Positions 49,701-63,000 of a stretch of 64,000 bases of DNA are shown here, piece by piece (positions within the stretch are counted from its first letter, which is position 1; each line of letters starts with the position of its first letter). A program made the translations under genes and the position numbers. The notes beneath the pieces are model-generated. The model ran no database searches. It saw only the letters and a list, made by a program, of their open reading frames with translations, and had not been told where the DNA came from. Location of the stretch: NCBI GenBank assembly GCA_026874595.1, contig CM049313.1, forward strand, positions 10,783,508 through 10,847,507, in the 5' to 3' direction. This stretch comes from Sipunculus nudus (lineage: Eukaryota; Annelida; Sipuncula; Golfingiida; Sipunculidae).

Positions 49701-52700
49701 AAGTAAAAGCCTGATGTTACTTGCCCAACTGGGTAAGTAAAAGTTAATGTCAAGCCCTGCAATGGTTGATATATAAATACATTTATATCCTTTATCACAC
49801 ATGTACTGTGTATTTACTGAGATATATGCACACAGTTTCAGTGTACAGCACTTTCATTGTTTTCTAGGATCACATTTCCTCCATTTTATAACATTATAAT
49901 AACTTACCCTGACTTAGGAATGCCTCTAAGAACTTTTCCCATGTAGCATATCTTTTTGTGTTACATGGTGTTGCATACTTGGCTAAAACATCACCAATCT
50001 CAGCATGGATCTTCATGTAAGCTGCTTCCTGTAAATGTAATAAAATACCATTAAAAATGACCAGCATTGCAATCATTCATTAACTGTATACACAGGTAAT
50101 CAACCAAATATTAGTATCTTGGCTCATGTGACAAATCGAAGAGATGCAAAGTTCTTATTGCAGATGGTTTATATGGTTTATATCTGCCCAGCACTTCTGT
50201 ATCAGCCTCTAGGAGTGCACTGGGGTCAAACACACTGAGCCCTGGGATGAAATTGACAAGCTATATCCCAAGTGGATGGAGACCATGTTTCAGGCATATT
50301 GCACTCAAATCATCATGAAAATAAATGTCAGAAGGAAATTACAGTGGTTTAAAATACAGTGTACCTTCATGACTCACCTTCAAATTGGCCTGCCAGCAGG
50401 GCTTTAAACCAATGAAGCTGCCTTCAAGCAAATATGAAAGCAATACTGATCTTAGTTGTTTACAACATAAAATATTGGTAATTTACTTGGATTAGATTAA
50501 CAATTTTATAAAGTACAGCAAAAAATCCTTTATGCATATATGTATAATTTGCATATTGTGTTATGTATATTATAGTCTCACCTGTGCCCATTTTTTATGC
50601 CACTTGTCTCCATATCTCTGTGCTTCTTTCAGGGCCCACTGATAGCATTCCATGTGCTCTCCAATATCACAGTAAGCAATCCCTCTCCCATCAAATTCAT
50701 CATCCAGCTTGAACAGCCAGCGACGGATTTCTAAATTTTCTGTTACCAGCTGTGCCAGGCATTCTTGGAGCTGTAAAGAGAATGAAAGAACTTATAAAGA
50801 TTTTGTTTAAGTGATCAGTTTCTGTCCCAATTGTATAGAGTGGCTGATTATCTTAGATATGAAGACAGTGTTGAGAGTGCTTCCTTAATCTGAATCCCTT
50901 TTTGCATCAATTTACTGTATTTATATAACATGTTAACAGTTAAATGTCACAAGTTACTTACATGCTGTAAACTGTACACATCATTTTGAAGTTCAAAAGT
51001 TGAAAGTCAAAGGTCAACACAATCTGACAAACATAATGTAAATGGTATACATCATGGTGAAGTCAAAGGTCAAAGGTTAAAAGTCAAGGGTCAACACAAA
51101 TCAGACAAACCTGTTGTAAGCTGTACACATCATATTCTCCAGGAGGCACTGGTACATTAGCACTGATGAATATTCTCTTGGAGCCAGACTTGGTCGTGTA
51201 CAAGTGGGCTACTTCAGGCTCAGGGCAGAGCATCGGCACATTCAGCTCCTCCGAGATGGACAGATCATCTCGGTGAGGAACACCGGGAACAATATATGCT
51301 TCCCGACCTCGTATTAAGTTCTTGATCCTCTTGATCGCTTTGGGACTGTATTTAAGATGAGTTGAAAGGCACATACGGTGAGTCTGAAATTGGAAAATTG
51401 TTAATTATTGAATACTACCACCGGTATCTAAATTTGGGACATAACACTCAACTGGTAATATTTATTGGAATTGGAATTTATAATTACTGAATTTAATATG
51501 AATGAAAACAACAGTTACTGAGTCTGAACCAAGAAAATTAAGCTTTGCAAACTTTAACTGCTGAATGACTTTTATGATACTGAAAGTGTTGTTTAGGAAA
51601 GAAAAAAAACAATCATTATTTCTTTTACTATATCAGTGAAAATATATCTTGTCACTTTTCTCATATATTACATAAAAATTTTCATTCATTAATTTCTACA
51701 TTTTTTAAACTTGCTGTATATTGCTTTCACTGAATCTCTCAAAGTGGTCTACTGTTAGCTTTTACTGATCATGTGGCTTATGTAGTAACTTAAAATAAAT
51801 GAAATCAACTCTGAACTTATGTAGATTGTTAATATGATACATAATTAGTATAATTATGATGTGTTACTGACTGGGAAGCTCTTGACAGCCTCTGGCACGA
51901 TGATCTTGTATCTATCTCCCATGTCTCCCTTGTCCGCTACGTTACCACTGTCTAGCGACACTTTCAGACCCATGAGTTTAGCGTAATACTGTAACTTCTC
52001 CTCATTCACTGGCACCGGGCAAACATAGATCACATCAACATTAGGATCTGAAAATAAATAAATAAATAATTATTAAGAAAGTGAATGTGGGGTACCTCCA
52101 TGATACAAAAAGTGAAAAGGATTTTTTAACCAGATGAAATCAGTAAACATATGGTGAAAGCTTAACCAAAACAAGGGACCCATGGGTCATGGCGCTCAGC
52201 TGATCATGATTGGACTATAAATGTATCACCATTGTTATGCTATATTGAGTAGAAAAAGCTTATGAATATCATGGTCATGTTGGGCTTTTATAAAGGAATA
52301 TAATGTAATATGTGAGTAAATGATATATGAAATAATCTGACTGATGGATTAATATGGAGTAAAATATAGTGGTTTATTTTTTATTTATTTGGGAGGGGTC
52401 GAAAAAAACAATTTATTTGAGCAAATATGAATGCAATGACAGTATACTAAGCAGTGGTATAATGATGATAAGGCTATTTGTTGAAGGATCTATAGTGTAT
52501 GGAAAACTGCAAGCTTTCAATTTGACAGATACAAGGTTATGATTAACTATGCTGATGAGGGGATTTATTAATTTGTAACTGTATGACATGATATCTTGAC
52601 AAGATCGGTCTTGACAAGGTACATTATTTTGATGACCCTCACATCTACATATTACACAATATTGACATAATTTCTGGCATGTACATAGGTACATATGGAC

Positions 52701-53585
52701 AAATGGTCAACATTACTGAACCACTTAGAAGGTTAAAATATTAAAAATATGATGAAATGTAGATAAATTTGAGAGGAAGAGGTAATTTGGGCCATGGTTG
52801 GTTTATATGATTGAAGAAAATGTTGCAAATAATATCTGAGATCTTACCATGCCTTTCCATTGGTTACATTTTTTATAAGCTGTTGACAGTTCAACAGTTT
52901 ACACATTTGTCTGATGAGATCCAATTTATTTGGTAAACCTTTTTTATCAATTTTATGATATGTATACATTTGCCATAACGTCCCCACTCCACAGGTGCAA
53001 TGACTTGATGGGGGGGGGGGGGGTGTTGTGTTATGATCAGAGTTACAACGCCTCTGTCTCTCTGCAGATATTTTCTTTAATTATTAAATTTTATGCTATA
53101 GCCATAGAACTATTGTTCACAGTGCCAAGGAGCAAAGCCTCAGTGGGATGAAGAAGGGGATGGTGAGAGTTACAACACCCTTGCATATACATACAGGATA
53201 TGAAATTTAATTCAACAGTGCTTATAAAAAAAAAGTTTATTCATGAACATTAAATATTTAAAACAGACAGAAAGATGGAGAAACAAAGCAAATAATTTTT
53301 TTCCCCATTCTATTGAGCCAATAAAAAATTAACAATATTTGCATTTATTCCTTTTTTTCATTACATAATTTTTATCCAGGTTTACGAATGTTACTATAAA
53401 TTTACAGTATAACATGCATGTGATTGTGAATATTTCAGTTGATTCACATTTCTAAATTGCATCAACATTTATTGCTAATGTATCTAGTTTATAGTACCTG
53501 TCAATAGAATGGGATGGAGGGAGGAAGAGGGGCAATAAGGGTAAGAGAGAGACAGAGAGAGAGATGGAGAGAGAAAGAGAAAAAG

Positions 53586-53635
<50 letters not shown>

Positions 53636-53664
53636 GAGAGAGAGAAAGAAAGAGCTGGACTGCC

Positions 53665-53703
<39 letters not shown>

Positions 53704-56700
53704 AAGAGAGGCTCTCTGGTAATTACTGCCTGACCCAGCCTGATCCAGACACTCACAGTGGCAGTAGGTCAGACCTGAAGGTGTTATGTAACTGCCCAGT
53801 ACACTGCATTTATACTGACCTGATGTAAACAATGAAGACTTGGTACCTGGAAACTTATATAAAATCTACAGTTTTTGATCAATTAGTTTCAAATTTCAGA
53901 TTTTAACAGATGAAATGCTAATGTGTACATGCTGTGAAAATTAAATCCACAGCACTAACAGGAAAAATTTAAATATTTTTATTATTTTAAATGGTATCAG
54001 GAAAAAAGAAAAGTATTCTCAACTATGAAACTAATACATGTGTTAAAAATAATCCAAGGATCAAAACACCCAATATATTATACCAGGAGCAAACTGGAGT
54101 TGGGAATGTTTAATTTTATGAACTGAAATAAAGGATCAGCAATATAAATTTTGATTATTTAGCCAGTATCATGTAACAACTGATACAACCATGAGCTATA
54201 AGTCAAACAAATTAAAATCTTTAATGAGCACTCTGATGAACATCCACACTTTCATAGCAATACATTACTTTGTGGACACAATTAATTGTGCACTTTAATC
54301 ATTGTAACCCTGGTGGTACAATACAAAATCTAAAATGTAGCATAGCCAAAAATAAAATAAAATACAAAAAATTATAACATTCATCTAGTTTATGCACCAG
54401 CTGGGGGTGGGAGTGCAGGGCAGAGGGGAAGCCTGCTAGTAGTGGCCAAGCTAAGCCAAGGCAAGCTGCCTGGGGTGGGTTACATAATGCAAGTGAAGAC
54501 TGTATTACTAGGTGGGCCAGATGTAAACAACACTTGACATGGTGTATGAAAACTTGAATAAAAGCTACTCTTTTCAAACAATTCCTTTGAAATTTCATAA
54601 TTTGAAAGATTAAATCCTTATGTATATATGCTGTGAAAATTAAATCAACAGTGCTTACAGGGAAAAAACGTGCCATTGCCAAAGTTAGACAAAATTTGAG
54701 GTACTGATTTTTTATTTATGCTAATAACTTGAAAAATTTGCAAAATTCAGATCTAATTTTTGGTAAACAATTGAATCTTGATTAAATAAAGTTATATTCC
54801 TGAAAAAAAGTCTCCAGCCTCAGCAATTATCATGTTAAGTGAGCAAATATATTTCCTGATTTTTAAGAAACTGCATTATATTTGGGCCCATAACTTCAAA
54901 ATAATACCCAATACTAACCTTGTTTTTGGTATGTGCACAGAAAATGTATGGAAAAATATGAATACTAAATATGATCAAAAACAGATCAGTGGTTTTGATA
55001 TTAGGCAGCTTTGAAGTGTAACAATGGCTTTTTTATGGAAAACGGAGGTTTTTCCTTAATATCTCGAAGGAACGAAGTCCTAATGACCCAATTTTTGGTA
55101 TGGTAGGAGATTTTGGGGACATCTATTGGTGTGCCCTGTTAACGGAAGGACGGCCGGACGGCCGGACGACAGACAAAGGACCATGACTATAGCTCAGATG
55201 ACTTATAGTCAGCTGAGCTAAAAATATAACAATAGCAACACAAACGTGCATAATACGCCAGTTGTGTATCTGGTGGCCTCTGTCCTCATTAAATCTGTGT
55301 GAATTTTGATGAGAAAATAATTCAAGTGAGAAACTCTAATGGTAAATATGTATAATAAGTTTCATGAAAATGCATAAGATTTTTGGTAAGTCACCAAAGT
55401 GCAGTGACCTCTGACCTCATTGAATGTGCATGGATTTTGCTGAAAATCGTACTTAGGTGAGATATTTTATTGATTAACATTTCTGATGAGTTTTACCAAA
55501 ATCCTTCATATTCTTTGTAAGTTATTGGGGTGACACCACAAAGTAGCCTATTGACATGTGACCTTATTAAAAATGGTTGGATTTTGCCCATAATCGAACT
55601 AGGGTGAGATAACCTGTTGATAAGTAGTTATGGTGAGTTTGTTGAAAATCAAAGCCCCAGTAAGTTATCGCAGCAACACTAAAAGTTAACAGACAGACAG
55701 TAGGTATACCATAATACTCCCGCCATATGATGGGCTTATAATAAAATTACTTTTTTATTTCACCATGAACTCTGACTTGGTCTTGATTTTTAAATCATTC
55801 AGACTGTGGACTTTAACTCCAGTTTCAAGGACTAAAAATTTGCACTCAGACTTGACTACAACATTGATATGTATTTTACTGGACGTTTTAAGCTGGAAGT
55901 GCTAAAAAAAGGATGTATATGAAAATGATAAGATGTACATATAAACTGAGGTATTTTTGGTTTTAGAGATTATACATATATCTGGTGTGCAAATTAGCTG
56001 ATAATATTGATGATTGTTTTTTTTATTTTCATTATCAATTTAACTGGTTGCAGTTTTGCAGAATCAATCACAAACAATTATGAATGTACATGCAAAGAAG
56101 TCATTTTATACAGACAAAAATAATCGAATCCTGTCCATACACAAAGTAGCATATGGCATTATAACTGAACAATGTGTTGTGAAAATGTGTTAACAACCTG
56201 GCCATTACTTTAAACTTTAAGTGTTGTGTATAAAGTCTCACTAAATTTACTCCATCACTATTTTAGGTATAATTCTATACTTGAGATTTCAAGTTAATAT
56301 CATTAGGTCTTTTCTTTTAGTTCAATCACTGAACATGATTTCACAACCAATTCCTACCACTATCTATATACTACTGAAGTTGTCCTGTCTGTATGTTTGA
56401 TTGTTTGTCTGAGAACTTCTGCAGAAATGGGCCATGACAGTGGCAGAAGCGGATCCGGGGGGGGGGGGGGGGGCAAGGGGTCTGGACTCACCCTTTTTTA
56501 TCAGAAGCAATGTTTTTTTAATGGCTTTAGACAAAATGCTGCGGCCTGGACCCCCCCCCCCCCCTTTTCCAGACCTGGGGACCTTTTTTAAGGGTTTTCA
56601 TGAGTCCTCCTGGGTTGGACCCACCCCCCTTTTCCTAAATCCTGGATCCACCCCTGAGTGGGACAGTTTTGCTTTCAGTGTCAGTCATATACCCTAACTT

Positions 56701-56995
56701 ACAGCATGCACACCAGTTTGGCTCTTCCACTTGTACATAACAGAATTCCTTGCAGCAACACATCACATGTCTGTCACACATGAACACATTGCTCTGGTCA
56801 TTTCTGACCTTCACCTTGGCCCATTACCACAAAGACGTATATAGATTGATTCAGTATTGACCATCAAACGTTGCTACCTTACAAGTCTCGGGAGTTCAGT
56901 ACCTTACAGGTCTGGGCACACAATATGCGGCATTATACCCTTCCTCTACAACGGGACCAAATGGGTCCCCATTTGCTTGAGTATATAAATATTAA

Positions 56996-57058
<63 letters not shown>

Positions 57059-60000
57059 TTATGGCTGTATGTAAGAGGTTCTGACCTTGTATATCACAGA
57101 GTCTGGCCATCTGCATGTTCTGTAAGATGCTGAACTCATTGATGCTCTCCCTGATACCCTGAGCGTACCCCAGAGACGGCAGATGGATGACGACTCTACG
57201 TCCACTCTGTATACGATCCCAGTTACGCGTGAAAGCCTAGAGAGTAAAATATAAAAGATGATAAAACTGTCTGTAATTCATTGAGCCCTGCAATCACCAG
57301 TTCCTCCAAATGGCAGCCTGTGTGGCCATATTGGATGTCAGACTGGTCTGAAATTTATTACCACAAATAATCTTAAAGACTGCAATTTTCAAAACAATAA
57401 CAATAACATGTCCCCTCATGGGTGTCAATGTTCTGTCAAATATCCTTAAAAGAAAATCAGTGATTGTGCTTCGGCGGCCATACTGGATATAAGGCAGGTC
57501 TGTTATTCCATATGGCTGGAGCCCTTATAGGCAGCATTTGCCCTCATGAATTTTGATTGATCGAACATAGCCTCTCTGAAATACTGCACTCAACAGAAAA
57601 TTAGCGATTGTTCTGCGGCAGTCATATTGGACTTTGGGCAGGTCTGTAACTTGATAGGGCTGGAGCTCTTATGGACACCAATCATTCCTGTGAATTTGAG
57701 TAAGATCAAATGTATTATTTCGTGATACTGCATGTGAAGGGAAATCAAAGATTATGCTCTGGTGGCCATATTGTTTTATGGATGGCTCTGTAATTCCACA
57801 GGGCTTGAGGTCTCATAGGCACCAATGATCCCTGTGAATTTGAGAAAGATCAAATGTATTCTTTTTGAGATATTGTGCGTGAAAGAAAATCACTGATTGG
57901 GTCTTTAATCCAATAGGGCTTGAGCCCCCATGGGCACCAATCATCCCTGTGAAACTCAGAGAAAGACCAAGCATATTCTCTGTGAGATATTGTGCTTGAA
58001 AGAAAATCATCAATTGTGCTCTGGTGACCATAATGGAATTTGGACAGGTCTGTTATTCAACAGGTCTGGAGCCCTCATAGATACCACATCCCAATGGATA
58101 TGAGAAAAACCAAATGTATTCTTTTTGAGAAAAAAAAACACAAGAAGTGAAAGAAAGCATCACGGACAGACGGACAGAAGGTCGGAATAATGGATGGACA
58201 GGTGGTCAAGGTGATCACTATAGGGCCCTGCTTGAAAAGTGGAACCCAAAAAAATTATCAGAAGGAATAATATAACTGGGGAATGACAAGAAAGAGCACA
58301 AAGTTACAGAAATTGATGAAATGAGCTATTTTTTTCTGTATTATGTATTGTGCTATCTGTTACAGCAATTAGATTATCCACATACCCTGCATGATATTAC
58401 TTTGTGATAACTCATGCTTCACTCACTTTGGCCCTTTCTTTAAATGACTCAATCTGTTCTTTTCGGGTGGTTTTGAGTTGCCTCCGTACTTGTGCCATTT
58501 TAACACTCATGACCCATGATATGGCAATGACTCCGGCAGCCCACTTCCGACGTCGGTAATCCAGGTAGTTCATCCTCTCATGGTACATTCTGAAGGTGGC
58601 CTGGATCTTACAGGCAGCCAAATCTCGGCCATTGGTTCCCACGTACCGCCTCCCCTAAAGGAAAGCAAAACATATAACATATGATGCTCATCATAGTTTA
58701 GCTAAGGAGAGGACGCTGATGGAGTGTGCACAGAATTTAATCTAATCAAGTGTTTCAAATTGCCAAGTTACCCTAACCAAAAACTATTTATAAATAGTAA
58801 ATAGTAATTTATAGTAGTACAGAACTGGATGCTGATGGTCTCTTACCCGCCCCACCCCCCCCCCCAGTCATTTAAAATAATCACACAAAATTTAATCATT
58901 TGGCCCCATCTGACAAATCCTAAAATGCTTACATCACCACTCATCTTTTAAATGTACCAAATTGCTGTTTATGTACAATCCAGGAGATAATTGGATATCT
59001 TGTTGAGGTACAAGCATGATATCTATGCCAGAAGGTAAAGCATTTAACATTTGATAATTCTGATGTAAAATTAACTGTAGGTGGGACTAGGATTTAAGCA
59101 TTTAGCTGGGACAAGCCTTCTGGCCAGATCTAATAGCTGGAAGAATGGGATGTATTACTTTGCGCTGGATCCAGACAGGCCAGGGAGCTGGGGTGGGGGT
59201 GGGGGGGGGAATGTTTGTGAGGCCTGTCATTGCAGAGTTTTGGATGATTGATATCTATGGCCAAGCTGAGCCAAAGAAAACTTACTGGTCTCCTAATAAT
59301 GTTCTCCACATCTTCTCTGTTCATTATCACTGTCAGCAGATCTCGGATGGTTGGAGGCTTCTCAAGTTCAAACTCAAGGGACAAATCTGCCAGCCTGAAA
59401 AAGGACAAGATATGTTCACACAGTGTTTTATTTTTTTTTAAATAGCCAAGATTTTCTAAACACAAATATGCCTTAACTTGAGAATGGCCGGACTAAATAA
59501 TAATCCAATAGTCATAACCTTTGGTGTGTTCAGAGGTCATACTGGGATTTTGCTATTTTGCCCTAGAGGCAAGTTCAGCTGTGAAGTCCATTCTTCCGTT
59601 AGAGGCTGTATCTACTAAAAATAAACCTTCCAGCTTGCCATTTCGGGGACTGCCAGGACTATTTGTCTGCAACTGTAAACTTCACATTAAAATCTGTTAC
59701 ATTTCAAGTAAACTACTGTTTATATTTTCATATGTGCATGTTTACAAAATATTACATATACCATGAAGTCCTTTTCACAAAAAACTCAAGTTTACATGAA
59801 TTGCCTCGAAAAATTCTTATCAAATATGCTTGAACTGACTACATTACCCTCTTCACAACATTTATACCTGCACTGATGGTGTATTTAGAAGTCCCGGTGC
59901 ATTGTGGGGTTATATTTTCAATGCCCAAAAACCCTCAGCAGCAGAGTCTTACTCCTGTGAGTCTGGTTCTGTGTAGTGTGCTGTGACATCCCTCATCTTG

Positions 60001-63000
60001 ACCACTTAGCCATTTCCTACCCTTAAATTTAAATATACGCTAAGGGCATGTTTTGGAGTTCTTCCTGTAACCAAAGTTTTTCTACATTTGTTTAAAACCA
60101 AAGGAGTTTTGGTGCTCTGGTCAATAGCTTTGGTTGATACAGTAGTCAGAACAAACTGGAATAATAAATATATGATCAAGGGCCCTAGAGCAACCACAGA
60201 TGAAACTTGGCAGATAGTGCAAATGGGCTGAAGTGTTGCTGTTCCAGGATTTTATTTTCTTAAACTTTGCTGTTTTGTGATTTTTCAGTCAAAGCTATGC
60301 AAAGCTTTTGCAATAAGCTTCTTTGTGTTTTTTATTTCTTGTTGTGGAGATAACGGCCTCCATTTTTTTAAATGGCATGTCTAATTCTTCACCTGAGCAT
60401 GTTCATCTGCACAGTTCTATTTCAGTTTGGGAAGACATGCAGGGCCATAGCACTATACTTTATATCCTTGTGTCACTAAGGCCCAGTGTCTACCACACCT
60501 GCGGGACCTGGGTGAGTAATCACCCTCACCCCCAAATAACACATCAAAGAGGTACTAGTTTGTGAGTGAAACATGGCTGTGGGGCACAGCCTTCTCATTA
60601 GGCCTGCAGAGTGCTCACCCTGGGTGGGGTCCCACCATAATAAATCTCTCTGCTCCTCAGCTGAGACTGAACACACAGCCTCCCAGCTTTCTATCCTGTG
60701 GTCTACCCCCTGACCACAGAAGCTGGTCACTTCAGGATTACCAACACCACTACTATATTAACAGGGAAATCCTGGTAAATCATATGTTGTATGTCTTATA
60801 ATCTATTCAGCAATTTTTTTCATATAGAAACACCTGCATATTTTAAGAGTAGCTAAAAACATTCACAAGGATTCCATCATTTCAGAAAAAGTTTTTTATA
60901 AGCATTTAACAAAATCTGGTGACCAGTTTCTGTTCAAACATCTCACTAGAAAAATTCCTTTTTTTTTCACAGCAATTATACCACCGATACTACGATATGA
61001 AATAAATATTTCACCTAAGGCTATCTTCAAATTTCATATATACATTTTCTTGAGTGATGTACACACAGTCATTATCAATAATCTGAATTTGCCAAGGGGT
61101 CTGTATAAAACCAGAGTATTTTAATCAGATGGAGGTTGCACTCATTCAGATGGTATCACAAATGCAATTTTGACCCAAGACATCTGCATTTCAGCTTGAA
61201 CTGAGAGACAATACAAAGGACAATACACTTTAGAAGAAGACAGAGACAGTAGTGTTATTGATGACATGCAGTGATATCTACCTGAAAGTGATTCTGTGTC
61301 TATTCATTTTTAAAGACCTATAAAAATTCATACTGGGATATCATTATAAAAAAGTATGGAAGCACCTTGCCATGAAATAGTTCTCTCAGGAGTGCAAGAT
61401 TAAAATTTGTTAAGTTCACATCAGTTTTATATTCCATGAATCATGAATACAATATGTTTGTTCAGCATTGTTCAGTGTGTAACAAATCACTGAATAATAA
61501 GGAACCATGCACACAGACACTAAATGGCACCAATCTTGATCTCTGAAATTAGTATATTTGATCATTTTAATGAACAGATTGGAGAAAAGAATGACAACTG
61601 AACTTTCTAAAAAAGGTAGTAACAAAAGAGAGGAAAAAAGTCAGCAGTATTTTTTTAGAGAATACAGCTAAGCCAAGGCCACATCACTGCTAGCCATGCT
61701 AACCAATGGGAGGAGAGATTTAAAATTTCATCATTTGCTAGCAGCTACGGACTTCACATGAAACTAACCCCAATTACCGGTATATATAGTTTTGAAAGAA
61801 TACATTCCGAAGCATGAAAATAGAAGCTACAAAGTTCTGCATGTGGAAAACTGAGAAAGACAGCGGTGCCATCTTGTCATTGTATGCTTGGCAAATGGTA
61901 CCCAACATTATATGTTATTGACTGGCTTGTTCCATATTGCCTTTGTATTGGTCTGAGGGAAGCATATCAGCTGAGGCCGTTATGGATGAGGGATGACACG
62001 GCTGCATGAAGGCCAATACAAAGGCAATACCCAACAAGCCAGTTCATAATATATATTTATTAAACAGCCACGCATGTTATCAATCATGTACCATCAGTAA
62101 TCTTACACAATTTACCGACCAAGCTTATTATCAAACAGGTACAGAGGCGCTGCATATGTGATACTACAAGTCACTCCAGGTTGATATCAACATCTGTGGG
62201 CGATATGGCATATGGATTGATTTACTGCAGTGGTCACATATCAGCCCGGCCCTGGGTGTACTCAGTGACGCACAGCCCCAGTATGAAATCGACAAGCTTC
62301 ACAATTAACATGACATCACTGTGCACAGTGACTCATAACCTCTGAATGCAAGGAACAAGCATCATGGAGCATGTGACGTCACTATATGCTGCATTAAGGT
62401 GTCACTGAATGTGTGAAGTGCCAACGCGTGTGAAGTTCTGAAGTGGTTTACTTGAATCCTGTGTGAAAATAGAGTGACTGTACATGGTTGTTTTACTCAC
62501 CCTCTGTATAAGGTTAGCATAATTACATCAGTTATAAGTTAAATGGTCTGATATAAAGATAAATCATGATCATGTTATACAGAAACACCTTATGCTATAG
62601 ATCTACAATTACACAGAATTAACACAAAATATTCATACAATCAACATATCAAACACAGAAATTCTTGCTTCTTAAAGGGGCATATTTTGATATATGATGC
62701 CTATTAACTAAAGATAATCCCTTGAAACTTTCATAAAAATAGGCCAGACAATGCTAATTCCACAGTACACAGGCCGTCATTTTATATCCACATGTTTATA
62801 ACATGTGGGGGCCCAAAGAATATAATCAAAACACACTCAAATAGGACATCTGGTGGCAAGTTGGACACACCAGAGTTTTGCAAAGGATGTTTTGCATCTA
62901 TTGAGCAAAACTGTTGACCTTCAACTTCCACATATATCATACCAACCACCTTAGGTTTTTTCAGTTTGTCAACATTGGTGGATGTACCATGTTTACTAAC

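Noticed and set aside
53452-53832. Overlapping frames of 90-126 codons on both strands rich in Ser/Leu or Arg/Glu
   Set aside because: All are translations of the GA polypurine tract.
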